Shown here: piece by piece, positions 1 to 8,997 of the stretch
Layout: every line of letters begins with the position of its first letter
Position numbering within the stretch: the first letter of the stretch is position 1
Origin: JBAYGJ01 sp041666685
GTDB taxonomy: Bacteria; Patescibacteriota; Patescibacteriia; UBA10025; JAHIVO01
Direction of reading: 5' to 3'
Assembly (NCBI GenBank): GCA_041666685.1
Contig: JBAYGJ010000026.1
Span: 1-14,060 of the forward strand
DNA length: 14,060 nucleotides
Translations under genes and position numbers: made by a program
The notes under the pieces: model-generated
Told to the model about the DNA's origin: nothing
Databases searched by the model: none
What the model saw: only the letters and a program-made list of their open reading frames with translations

Positions 1-2649
1 ATCGACAACGCCCGTGAGCTTATCTATAAGATGTTTTTCAGCTTTGACCGGTATGACTTCGGGCGGGTCGGCCGCTACAAATTGAATCAGCGGTTCCGTT
101 TTGATTTCCCGAACAAGAAAGAGTACCGTGTCCTGCAAAAGGAGGATCTGGTGGCCATTATCAAGGAGATTATCGACCTGAATAATTCCCAGAAAGAATC
201 CGATGATATCGACCATTTGGGCAACCGTCGCGTCCGCGCCATCGGCGAGTTGGTCCAGAACAAGTTCCGTATCGGTCTGGCCAGGATGGAGCGCATCATC
301 AAGGACCGCATGTCCACACTGGATCTGAACACCCTGACCCCGAATCAGCTGATAAACGCCAGGCCGATCATCGGTTCGATCAAAGAATTTTTCATGTCGT
401 CCCAGCTGTCCCAGTTTATGGACCAGACCAACCCGCTCGCTGAATTGGAACACAAGCGCCGCTTGTCAGCCATGGGTCCGGGCGGCCTTTCCCGTGAACG
501 TGCCGGGTTTGACGTGCGTGTCGTGCACCGCACCCATTACGGCCGCATCTGTCCTATCGCCACGCCTGAAGGGCCGAACATCGGCTTGGTCGGCCATTTG
601 TCCTGTTACGCCCGCATCAATGAATTTGGTTTTATTGAAACGCCTTTCCGCAAGGTGATCCATGATATACCAAACAAGGCATCACAGACAGAGGGGGAGA
701 TCTTGCGCGAAGACATTTTGGATGGAACCCAGCAGACAGTGGCAAAAGCAGGCGACAAGATAACGGCTGAGCTGTCGAAGAAACTGGAAAGTGTCGACCG
801 GAAAACTATCCCGATCAAAGCGAGGGTGACGAACCAGGTCGAATATATGGATGCGTTTATTGAGGAGCAATATGTCACCACCGCCGCGACCACGCTTTTT
901 GATGCTGACGGATATTTCCTGACCGATAAAGCTGAAGTCCGGCTGCATGGGGAGCCGACTGCTGACCATGTCTGGCGGATTGACTATATGGATGTCGCGC
1001 CATACCAGATCATCAGCGTCACGACAGCTCTTATTCCGTTTTTGGAGCATGATGATGCTGTCCGTGCGTTGATGGGCTCAAATATGCAACGCCAGGCAGT
1101 TCCGGTTATTGCGCCGCAAGCACCATTGGTCGGTACCGGCATGGAACGGAAAGCGGCCTGTGATTCTGGACAGGTGATCGTCGCTGACCAGCCGGGGAAA
1201 GTCATCCGCGCTGACGGGGATGAGATCCATATTTTGGAGAAAACCGGAAAGGTGAAAAAACATGTTTTAATGAAGTTCGTACGTTCAAATGCCTCTACGT
1301 GTATCAACCAGCGTCCGATCATTGCGGTCGGCGATAGCGTGGAAAAAGGCACCATATTAGCCGATGGGCCGGCTACTGACGGGGGCGAACTGGCGCTGGG
1401 TACAAATGTATTGGTGGCGTTTTTACCCTGGGAAGGCGGTAATTATGAGGACGCCATATTGATTTCAGAGCGGCTGGTGCAGCAGGACCGGTATACCTCC
1501 ATACATATAGAAGATTACGTTGTCGATATCCGAGATACCAAGCTGGGCCCGGAAGTGGTCACGCGTGATATCCCGAACATCGGTGAAGAGAAGCTGAAGG
1601 ATTTGGACGACGAGGGGATAGTCCGCATCGGCGCGGAAGTTTCTTCCGGCGACATTTTAGTCGGGAAGATCACGCCAAAAGGCGAAACTGAGCTGTCGGC
1701 AGAAGAGAAATTGCTGCGGGCAATTTTCGGTGAAAAGGCCAAGGACGTCAAGGATTCATCCCTCTACCTCGAACACGGCGAGCACGGTAAAGTCGTTGAT
1801 ATCAAGATATTTTCCCGCGAGCGCGGTGATAAATTGTCATCCGGCATCCATAAGACTATCCAGGTATCGGTAGCCCAGCTCCGCAAGGTACAGGTCGGCG
1901 ATAAGATGGCCGGACGCCATGGCAATAAGGGCGTCATTTCCCGTATCGTGGCTGTAGAAGACATGCCGTACATTGCTGGCGGCAGGCCTGTCGATATCAT
2001 ACTCAATCCGCTCGGCGTCGCGTCACGTATGAACATCGGCCAAATTTTGGAAACGCATCTTGGTTTAGCGGCAAAGTCACTTGGATATAATGTGGCCAGC
2101 CCGGCACTGAATGGCGTGCCTGAGGAAACGATCAAAGATGAGCTGGTGAAAGCAGGATTCCCCAGGGACGGCAAGATGGAATTGTTCGATGGCCGGAATG
2201 GCATTCCTTTTGATCAGAAAGTCACTGTGGGATATATCTATATGCTGAAACTGAACCACATGGTGGAAGACAAGATCCATATGCGTTCCATCGGGCCATA
2301 TTCGCTTGTCACACAGCAGCCGCTCGGCGGCAAAGCCCAATTCGGCGGCCAGCGTTTCGGCGAAATGGAAGTATGGGCGTTGGAAGCGTACGGGGCGGCA
2401 CACACATTGCAGGAAATGTTGACCATCAAGTCTGATGACGTGCCAGGCCGGTCAAAAGCGTATGAAGCGATCATTAAGGGCGAACCGATACGCCGTTTGA
2501 ATATTCCGGAAACATTTAATGTCCTAGTCCGCGAACTTAAGGGTTTGTGTCTGGATGTCGACCTGATCGACAGCGTTGAAGAGCGTGTTGATGATGACCA
2601 GCGGGAACCGCGACGCGGACGGGATGCGGATCACGAAAATACTAAATAA
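1..2649 (+). CDS. rpoB: DNA-directed RNA polymerase subunit beta (5' end missing)
   Basis: This is the beta subunit of RNA polymerase, which forms one side of the active-site cleft. The frame is open from base 1 (IDNARELIYK precedes the first ATG at 31), so the gene begins upstream; 882 residues are visible and perhaps the first fifth to quarter is missing. Visible landmarks in order: the rifampicin-pocket motif SSQLSQFMDQ (397-426), HKRRLSAMGPGG (451-486), the CPIATPEGPNIGLV segment (550-591), the GKITPKGETELS stretch near 1669, GDKMAGRHGNKG near 1900 with the two lysines that line the active site in known polymerases, and the C-terminal clamp region with QPLGGKAQFGGQRFGEMEVWA near 2320. The last 20 or so residues are charged and variable. 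It is followed after nine bases by rpoC, as in most bacteria. Identity is certain. Equivalents of E. coli Leu533 and Ile572 are Met and Val. Confidence 0.98.
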   Translation: MDNARELIYKMFFSFDRYDFGRVGRYKLNQRFRFDFPNKKEYRVLQKEDLVAIIKEIIDLNNSQKESDDIDHLGNRRVRAIGELVQNKFRIGLARMERIIKDRMSTLDLNTLTPNQLINARPIIGSIKEFFMSSQLSQFMDQTNPLAELEHKRRLSAMGPGGLSRERAGFDVRVVHRTHYGRICPIATPEGPNIGLVGHLSCYARINEFGFIETPFRKVIHDIPNKASQTEGEILREDILDGTQQTVAKAGDKITAELSKKLESVDRKTIPIKARVTNQVEYMDAFIEEQYVTTAATTLFDADGYFLTDKAEVRLHGEPTADHVWRIDYMDVAPYQIISVTTALIPFLEHDDAVRALMGSNMQRQAVPVIAPQAPLVGTGMERKAACDSGQVIVADQPGKVIRADGDEIHILEKTGKVKKHVLMKFVRSNASTCINQRPIIAVGDSVEKGTILADGPATDGGELALGTNVLVAFLPWEGGNYEDAILISERLVQQDRYTSIHIEDYVVDIRDTKLGPEVVTRDIPNIGEEKLKDLDDEGIVRIGAEVSSGDILVGKITPKGETELSAEEKLLRAIFGEKAKDVKDSSLYLEHGEHGKVVDIKIFSRERGDKLSSGIHKTIQVSVAQLRKVQVGDKMAGRHGNKGVISRIVAVEDMPYIAGGRPVDIILNPLGVASRMNIGQILETHLGLAAKSLGYNVASPALNGVPEETIKDELVKAGFPRDGKMELFDGRNGIPFDQKVTVGYIYMLKLNHMVEDKIHMRSIGPYSLVTQQPLGGKAQFGGQRFGEMEVWALEAYGAAHTLQEMLTIKSDDVPGRSKAYEAIIKGEPIRRLNIPETFNVLVRELKGLCLDVDLIDSVEERVDDDQREPRRGRDADHENTK

Positions 2650-2653
2650 GGAG
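2648..2653 (+). promoter_or_regulatory. Ribosome binding site of rpoC
   Basis: AAGGAG lies five bases before the ATG at 2659 and overlaps the TAA stop of rpoB (2647-2649). This placement suggests coupled translation of the two subunits. It also fixes the rpoC start. Confidence 0.85.
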
Positions 2654-2658
2654 ATGTT

Positions 2659-5600
2659 ATGATAGCCGAACCATCAGTCAGGACAATTGATTTCAAAGCC
2701 GTTCGCCTCAAACTGGCGTCACCGGAAGATATTCTGGGCTGGTCGCATGGGGAAGTCCTGAAACCGGAGACGATCAACTACCGCACGCAAAAACCGGAAA
2801 AATCTGGCCTCTTCGCTGAGGAAATTTTTGGTCCAACCAAAGATTGGGAGTGTTACTGCGGCAAATACAAGAAAGTCCGCTATAAGGGCGTGGTCTGCGA
2901 CAAGTGCGGGGTGGAAGTCACCCGCTCGATTGTCCGGCGCGAGCGCATGGGCCATATAAAATTAGCTTCCTCCGTTTCGCATATCTGGTTTTTACGCGGC
3001 GTACCGTCAAAGATCGGGCTGATTCTGGATTTATCCATCCAGGATCTGGAGAAGGTGATTTATTTCGCCAACTTTATCGTGACTCGAGTTGATGAGGCGT
3101 TGCGCGAAGAAACGCTACAGCAGATCGAAGTAGAACTCCAGGGCAAGAAAAAATCGATTGAAGCGGAATTCAGCCGCATGGTCAATGACGTCAAACAGCG
3201 CCAGCTCCAGCACCAGGGCCAGGAACCGACCAAGGCCAGCAAAGAATTGGACGAAGAATTGTCATCGGTAAACGCCCTGAAGGATGAAAAGATGAAGAAC
3301 CTCGCTGATGCGGTCGATCTGGCCAAGAAAGAGCTGAAAAGCCTCCAGCCGATGATGATCATTTCTGAGCAGGCCTACCGCGACCTGTCGCTGAAATACG
3401 GGCACGTGTTTGAGGCGAATATCGGAGCGGAAGCAGTCCAGGAACTTTTGAAGGAAATCGACATAGAAAAAACCATCACGGAACTGGAAGAAGAGATGAA
3501 GGATGCCCCTGAAACCAAGCGCCGCCGTACGGTTCGCCGGCTGAAATTGTTCAAGAGCTTCAAAATCAATAAAATTCGTCCAGAATGGATGATCTTGGAC
3601 ATTATCCCGGTTATCCCACCGGATCTGAGGCCAATGGTGCAGTTGGATGGTGGCCGGTTTGCCGCATCTGACCTGAATGATTTATATCGCCGGGTTATCA
3701 ATCGAAATAACCGTTTAAAGAGGCTGATTGAACTGAACGCACCAGAAGTCATCCGCCGTAATGAAAAGCGGATGCTCCAGGAAGCGGTCGATGCCTTGAT
3801 CGACAATAATGCCCGCCACGGAAAAACTGTCACGGCATCAACCGGGCAGAAGCGTATGTTGAAATCAATCGCTGACATCCTGAAGGGCAAACAGGGCCGG
3901 TTCCGCCAGAACTTGCTCGGCAAGCGCGTGGATTATTCCGGCCGTTCCGTCATTGTCGTCGGTCCCCATTTGAAGATGAATGAATGCGGCCTGCCGAAAC
4001 GAATGGCCTTGGAGTTATTCAAACCTTTTATTATCAGCCAGTTGATCAAGAGGGAGTACGTCCATAACGTCCGCAGCGCTGGCCGGTTTATTGAGAGCGA
4101 CCGCAGCGAAGTGTGGGATATATTGGAAGAGGTCAGCCGGGAAGCGTATGTACTGCTCAACCGCGCCCCGACCCTGCACCGTCTGGGCATCCAGGCGTTC
4201 AAGGTGGTATTGATCGAGGGTAAAGCTATCCAGATCCATCCGCTGGTGTGTCCGGCATTCAACGCCGATTTTGACGGCGATCAGATGGCCGTCCATGTGC
4301 CGCTGACCGAAAATTCAAAACGCGAGGCGCGGGACATTATCGCTTCAGTCAACAATTTATTGAAACCGTCCACCGGCTTGCCGATCATTACCCCGACCCA
4401 GGATATCGTGTTGGGCTGTTATTACCTCACTTTGATGCATGAGATCCCGAAAGAATCCATGAAACGGTTCAGCTCGCCGGAAGAAGCGGAAACCGCATAT
4501 CAGCTGGGTTATATCCATGTGCAGGATAAGGTCATGGTCATGATCGGCAAAGAAATTATTGAAACGACCGCGGGCCGAGTCATTCTCAATAGTATCATCC
4601 CGAAATATGTCGGGTTTGTGAATGAGATGATGGACCGCAAATCGCTGGCAAAATTTATCAGCAGTTTCCTGTATAAATACGGCAACGAGGAAACGGTAAA
4701 ACTGCTGGATGATATTAAGCGGTTAGCATTCAAATATTTGACGACCTCTGGCATCAGCTGGGGTATGAGCGACCTGGTGACGCCGAAAGAAAAAGGGCAG
4801 ATTATCAAAGAGGCTGACGCGCAGGTCGAGGAAATCGATTCTCATTATGAACAGGGTCTCCTGACCAATGACGAGCGGCATATCAAAGTGATCGAGATCT
4901 GGGCGCAGGCCAAAGACCGCGTCCAAAAAGTCAGCCGTGATTCATTGGATAAGTTTGGTTCGGTATACTCCATGATTGAGTCCGGCGCCCGCGGATCGTG
5001 GGCTCAGACCACCCAAATGATGGGCATGAAGGGTCTCGTAACCAACCCGGCCGGTGAAACGATTGAGTTGCCGGTCAAAGGGAGCTTTAAGGAAGGTTTT
5101 GACGTGTTGGAATATTTCATTTCGACTCATGGCGCCCGTAAGGGTTTGTCTGACACCGCTCTGCGTACCGCAAATGCCGGCTATCTGACCCGTCGTTTGG
5201 TTGACGTAAGCCAGGACATGCTGATCACTGAAGTCGACTGCGGCGATGACGTGGGTCATGAATTGACCAAAGTCGAGTCAGACGAGATGGGCGAACATAT
5301 CTCACGCCGTCTTCTCGGTCGAGTGGTCATGGAAGATATCATCGATCCGAAGTCTAAAAAAATCATTGTCAAAGCCGGTGAGCTGGTGACGGAGGCGGTT
5401 ATGCCAAAATTAGAAAAACTGGAAATAGAAAAAATCAGGATCCGTTCGGCCATGACCTGCCAGGCTCGCTGGGGGCTGTGCCAGAAGTGCTACGGATACG
5501 ATTTGGGCTTCAATCAAATGGTAAAATTCGGAGTGGCTGTCGGTATTATCGCGGCCCAGTCAATCGGTGAGCCGGGTACGCAGCTGACCATGCGGACATT

Positions 5601-6522
5601 CCATACCGGCGGTGTGGCCGGCCAGGACATAACTCAGGGTTTGCCTCGGGTTGAGGAGTTATTCGAAGCCAGGCCGATCAAGCATCCGGCCATCATCTCC
5701 GGCGTGACCGGGAAAGTTGCCGTCACGGAGGAATCGAAAGGCGTGAAACACCTGACCATTTCCTATGTGGCCAATGATGAAACTGCATATCCTTTCAAGA
5801 AGAAAAAGAAAGTCGAAGTCAAAGTTAAGGACGGCGATACGGTTCAGGCTAATCAGGTGTTGTTTACAGACGCCAGCGGAGAGACGACCGCCCGCGGTGC
5901 CGGCATCGCAAAAGTCTCTGACGACGCCATTACAGTCATTGCCGAAAAAGAGAAGAAACGCGAATATCAGGTGCCACCAGGGCAGATGCTGTGGGTAAAA
6001 GACGGAGACCTGGTGACCAAGGGCGATCGCCTGACGGACGGCAGTCTGGATCTCCACCAGCTGTTTTACCTCAAGGGTCAGGAAGCAGTACAGCGGTATA
6101 TCATCCAGGAAATCCAATATATCTATTCATCCCAAGGCCAGAAACTGAATGAGAAACATATTGAAATTGTCGTCAGGCAGATGTTCTCGCGTATTTACGT
6201 GAAAGATCCGGGGGATACCAATTTTTTGCCAGGCGAGACCGTTGAGCGGGCACAGTTTATCGAGGCCAACGACGAAGCCAAGAAAAAAGGCGGAGTCCTG
6301 GCTGTCGGCGAACAGCTGCTGCTCGGCATTACCAAAGCCTCTCTGTCCATCGACAGTTTCTTGTCAGCGGCGTCGTTTCAGGAAACGGCCAGAGTGCTGA
6401 TCGATGCGGCAGTGTCCGGAAAAATCGATAAATTGCGCGGATTGAAAGAAAACGTGATTATCGGCAAACTCATACCGGCCGGTACCGGGTACCCCCAAAA
6501 TCTGATACCCAAAGAGGAATAG
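2659..6522 (+). CDS. rpoC: DNA-directed RNA polymerase subunit beta'
   Basis: This is the largest RNA polymerase subunit and carries the catalytic magnesium site. The 1287-residue protein is complete. The N-terminal zinc site is Cys65, Cys67, Cys80 and Cys83. Residues about 145-230 form a charged, heptad-like coiled coil (KKSIEAEFSRMV, LAKKELKSLQ) inserted between the zinc site and the main body; E. coli lacks it, while actinobacteria are known to carry an insertion at a similar place. The catalytic NADFDGD motif is residues 535-541, with its three aspartates. The bridge helix and trigger loop follow (GARGSWAQ, then FISTHGARKGLSDTALRTAN). The second zinc site is Cys861, Cys934, Cys941 and Cys944. 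Near the C-terminus SFLSAASFQETARVL marks the conserved end of the subunit. It is co-transcribed with rpoB; the start follows a clear ribosome binding site. Nothing looks broken. Confidence 0.98.
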   Translation: MIAEPSVRTIDFKAVRLKLASPEDILGWSHGEVLKPETINYRTQKPEKSGLFAEEIFGPTKDWECYCGKYKKVRYKGVVCDKCGVEVTRSIVRRERMGHIKLASSVSHIWFLRGVPSKIGLILDLSIQDLEKVIYFANFIVTRVDEALREETLQQIEVELQGKKKSIEAEFSRMVNDVKQRQLQHQGQEPTKASKELDEELSSVNALKDEKMKNLADAVDLAKKELKSLQPMMIISEQAYRDLSLKYGHVFEANIGAEAVQELLKEIDIEKTITELEEEMKDAPETKRRRTVRRLKLFKSFKINKIRPEWMILDIIPVIPPDLRPMVQLDGGRFAASDLNDLYRRVINRNNRLKRLIELNAPEVIRRNEKRMLQEAVDALIDNNARHGKTVTASTGQKRMLKSIADILKGKQGRFRQNLLGKRVDYSGRSVIVVGPHLKMNECGLPKRMALELFKPFIISQLIKREYVHNVRSAGRFIESDRSEVWDILEEVSREAYVLLNRAPTLHRLGIQAFKVVLIEGKAIQIHPLVCPAFNADFDGDQMAVHVPLTENSKREARDIIASVNNLLKPSTGLPIITPTQDIVLGCYYLTLMHEIPKESMKRFSSPEEAETAYQLGYIHVQDKVMVMIGKEIIETTAGRVILNSIIPKYVGFVNEMMDRKSLAKFISSFLYKYGNEETVKLLDDIKRLAFKYLTTSGISWGMSDLVTPKEKGQIIKEADAQVEEIDSHYEQGLLTNDERHIKVIEIWAQAKDRVQKVSRDSLDKFGSVYSMIESGARGSWAQTTQMMGMKGLVTNPAGETIELPVKGSFKEGFDVLEYFISTHGARKGLSDTALRTANAGYLTRRLVDVSQDMLITEVDCGDDVGHELTKVESDEMGEHISRRLLGRVVMEDIIDPKSKKIIVKAGELVTEAVMPKLEKLEIEKIRIRSAMTCQARWGLCQKCYGYDLGFNQMVKFGVAVGIIAAQSIGEPGTQLTMRTFHTGGVAGQDITQGLPRVEELFEARPIKHPAIISGVTGKVAVTEESKGVKHLTISYVANDETAYPFKKKKKVEVKVKDGDTVQANQVLFTDASGETTARGAGIAKVSDDAITVIAEKEKKREYQVPPGQMLWVKDGDLVTKGDRLTDGSLDLHQLFYLKGQEAVQRYIIQEIQYIYSSQGQKLNEKHIEIVVRQMFSRIYVKDPGDTNFLPGETVERAQFIEANDEAKKKGGVLAVGEQLLLGITKASLSIDSFLSAASFQETARVLIDAAVSGKIDKLRGLKENVIIGKLIPAGTGYPQNLIPKEE

Positions 6523-6574
6523 TCCGCAGCAGTCGAGGCATAACCTTCCCTTCTCAGGCAGGCGGCCTTTTACG

Positions 6575-6603
6575 TTGAATAATTTGGCGAAAAATGTTAA
6601 AAT
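6575..6603 (+). promoter_or_regulatory. Candidate sigma-70-type promoter for ftsK-rodZ-recA
   Basis: TTGAAT (6575-6580) and TAAAAT (6598-6603) are separated by 17 bases. A TG dinucleotide sits one base before the -10 box (6595-6596), giving an extended -10. A transcript would start near 6610 and leave a leader of about 27 bases before the ftsK ATG. The site lies in the 114-base gap after rpoC. This is a consensus match by eye only. Confidence 0.55.
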
Positions 6604-6636
6604 TGGTACACCATAAGTAATTGAAATTTTGATACA

Positions 6637-8985
6637 ATGCTGGAAAAAACAAAAAAGCAATACCTGAAGAAATACAAGAAGGAGGCCCGCCAGGATTCTG
6701 GTGGCCAGGACAGCAAGTCCGAAGTTCTGCCACGGCTGCAGGCTGAGACCAAGCATGGCATTATATTAGTGGCTATCGCCATTTTTGTGATAATGGTAGT
6801 CCTGTCTTTATGCGGTTGGGCCGGCGCGTTCGGCCATGGCATTGACGTCGGTCTGAGATATTTATTTGGCTGGGGCCGCTTCGTGGTGCCGATTGTGCTC
6901 CTCGTGGTCGGTTATCTGTATTTCAAACCCGAAAAGTATGTGCTGCGGACGGCAAATTATTTCGGCCTGGGCGGCTTGATGCTGAGTTATTCCGCCTTGA
7001 TACACTTGATGTTCGTGCCTATCTCCCGGGCCATATCGGATATCAGTGCCGGACGCGGGGGCGGATATGTGGGTCTGGCCCTTTCCTATCCGTTGCATAA
7101 AATTATGGGGCCGTGGGCGGCTGGCGTAATCGTCTTCGGCTTGCTGGTCATTTCACTGTTAGTGCTTTTTGACGTTTCCCTGAAACGGCTGGCGTCGGGC
7201 GGGAATTTTTTCAGCCGATTGTCAGAACGGTTCCGCGAATTTTTTTACCGGCTCAGGACTAATATGGACACCAATACCGCCGACACCAATGTTGACGGTC
7301 AGGAAGAGGTGTATGACGAACAGCCTCATGTCGCACCGGAATTCGGCGTAAAGCCTATCGGAAAAGAGGCTGCCCAATCTGTCGGCGGTGACGATCAGCC
7401 AAGAGCGGTGCCGCAGAAGACGGGAGAACAGGCCGGCCTGTTTGCTGCGCCAAAAAAGGTAATCCGAAAAATTGAGGTACCGATCGATTTGCTGGAAAGT
7501 TCCAATTCAAAACCCGCCAGCGGCGATGTTGAGGCCATAAAAAGGAAGATTGGCGATACGCTGAAGAATTTTGGGATCGAGGTCGAGATGGGAGAGACTA
7601 AGGTCGGCCCGACTGTAACACAGTATACGTTGAAGCCGGCCGAGGGCGTCAAATTATCCCAGATCACGACACTGTCAAATGACCTGGCCTTAGCCCTCGC
7701 GGCCCACCCGATCCGAATAGAGGCGCCGATTCCCGGCAAATCTCTCGTCGGTATCGAGGTGCCGAATAAGGCGGTGGCAGTGGTCAAGCTGAAGGAAATC
7801 CTGCAAAGTGACGAATTCAAGAAACGAAAATCAAAACTTACTATCGCTCTGGGCAAGGACGTAGCTGGCGCTTCGTGGGCAGTTGACCTGGACCCAATGC
7901 CACATTTACTCGTAGCTGGCGCGACCGGATCGGGCAAATCGGTGTGCCTGAATGCGATCTTGATCAGTCTGCTGTACCAGAATTCTCCGGATGAGCTGAA
8001 ATTAATACTCGTTGACCCGAAACGCGTAGAAATGACCGGGTATAATGGCATTCCCCATTTGATAACTCCTGTCGTCAATGAAGTCGATAAGACCATTAAT
8101 GCCTTGCGCTGGGTGGTGGCTGAGATGGATCGCCGTTTTGAATTATTACAGAAAACCGGCCATCGAAACATTCAGGCCTACAATCAGGACGCGGCCACTT
8201 ATATGCCCTATCTGGTCGTGGCCATCGATGAGCTGGCAGATCTTATGTCAGTGGCGGCCAATGAAGTTGAGGCGGCAATTATCCGTCTGGCGCAGATGGC
8301 CCGGGCTGTTGGCATCCATTTGATTTTGGCAACCCAGCGCCCGTCCGTTGATATCATTACCGGTTTGATCAAGGCGAACATTACGTCGCGTATCGCTTTC
8401 TCTGTCGCTTCTGCGGTCGATTCACGGACTATTTTGGACACGTCCGGCGCCGAAAAACTGCTCGGGCGCGGGGACATGCTGTTCATCTCCGCCCAATTAT
8501 CCAAACCAAAACGTATCCAGGGTGCCTTTGTCACCGATGAAGAGATTAACCGCGTGCTGGCCTATCTCAAGTCAAAAGGCCAGCCGGAGTATCAGGAAGA
8601 GATTACCGCTAAAGTCATTGACCGCACATTGGCCGGCAATTTTGAAGACCTGGGCGACGACGATCTCCTGGATCAGGCGAAGGATTTGGTTATCAAAACC
8701 GGTAAAGCCTCAGCTTCCTTACTGCAGCGGCGTTTACGGGTGGGGTATGCCCGGGCCGCCCGACTCCTGGACCTGATGGAAGAGCAGGGTATTATTGGTC
8801 CGGGTGACGGCGCAAAACCGCGGGAAATATTGGTGAGTCACGGGCAAACCATTGCAGAGACCATGGATACTGAAATAGATGCGCAAAACGACGATACGGA
8901 CGCCCCAGAGGACGAGGAGAATACTGAAGATGATCAGGAGGATACCGAAGAAGAGCCGGACGATGATCAGCAGCCGGCGCGGTAG
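6637..8985 (+). CDS. ftsK: DNA translocase FtsK/SpoIIIE
   Basis: This is a membrane-anchored, hexameric, ATP-driven DNA pump that clears chromosomes from the division septum. The protein has 782 residues. After a basic N-terminus there are about four hydrophobic membrane segments (roughly 41-61, 77-96, 107-127 and 158-180), then a short, variable, charged linker (about 185-275), much shorter than in E. coli FtsK. The alpha domain starts near 280. The motor has Walker A GATGSGKS (428-435) and Walker B with Asp531-Glu532, followed by LILATQRPSVDIITG. A winged-helix gamma domain spans about 677-735 (LLQRRLRVGYARAARLLDLM), the part that reads polar DNA signals in studied homologues. Residues 740-782 form a very acidic tail with 22 Asp or Glu in 43 residues. 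The first ATG in frame is 6637 (in-frame TGA at 6622) and no ribosome binding site precedes it. The RodZ-like gene follows after 12 bases. Confidence 0.97.
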   Translation: MLEKTKKQYLKKYKKEARQDSGGQDSKSEVLPRLQAETKHGIILVAIAIFVIMVVLSLCGWAGAFGHGIDVGLRYLFGWGRFVVPIVLLVVGYLYFKPEKYVLRTANYFGLGGLMLSYSALIHLMFVPISRAISDISAGRGGGYVGLALSYPLHKIMGPWAAGVIVFGLLVISLLVLFDVSLKRLASGGNFFSRLSERFREFFYRLRTNMDTNTADTNVDGQEEVYDEQPHVAPEFGVKPIGKEAAQSVGGDDQPRAVPQKTGEQAGLFAAPKKVIRKIEVPIDLLESSNSKPASGDVEAIKRKIGDTLKNFGIEVEMGETKVGPTVTQYTLKPAEGVKLSQITTLSNDLALALAAHPIRIEAPIPGKSLVGIEVPNKAVAVVKLKEILQSDEFKKRKSKLTIALGKDVAGASWAVDLDPMPHLLVAGATGSGKSVCLNAILISLLYQNSPDELKLILVDPKRVEMTGYNGIPHLITPVVNEVDKTINALRWVVAEMDRRFELLQKTGHRNIQAYNQDAATYMPYLVVAIDELADLMSVAANEVEAAIIRLAQMARAVGIHLILATQRPSVDIITGLIKANITSRIAFSVASAVDSRTILDTSGAEKLLGRGDMLFISAQLSKPKRIQGAFVTDEEINRVLAYLKSKGQPEYQEEITAKVIDRTLAGNFEDLGDDDLLDQAKDLVIKTGKASASLLQRRLRVGYARAARLLDLMEEQGIIGPGDGAKPREILVSHGQTIAETMDTEIDAQNDDTDAPEDEENTEDDQEDTEEEPDDDQQPAR

Positions 8986-8997
8986 TTATTTGCCTAT

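Noticed and set aside
3375..3923. Long reverse-strand open frame inside rpoC (182 codons)
   Set aside because: It is a shadow of a conserved essential gene, with low-complexity serine/arginine-rich translation and no recognisable motif.
6556..6571. Small hairpin AGGC/GCCT followed by TTTT after rpoC
   Set aside because: The stem is only four pairs and the T-run is four bases, too weak to call a terminator, though some attenuation cannot be excluded.
6630..6638. TGATACAAT resembling an extended -10 box over the ftsK start
   Set aside because: No -35 box lies at the right distance, and a transcript from it would start inside ftsK after the ATG. Probably chance.
6676..6690. AAGGAGG inside the ftsK coding sequence
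   Set aside because: No in-frame ATG, GTG or TTG follows at a usable distance, so it does not define an alternative start.
7395..8171. Reverse-strand open frame of 258 codons inside ftsK
   Set aside because: It mirrors the conserved alpha and motor domains of FtsK; its translation shows no domain or start signal.
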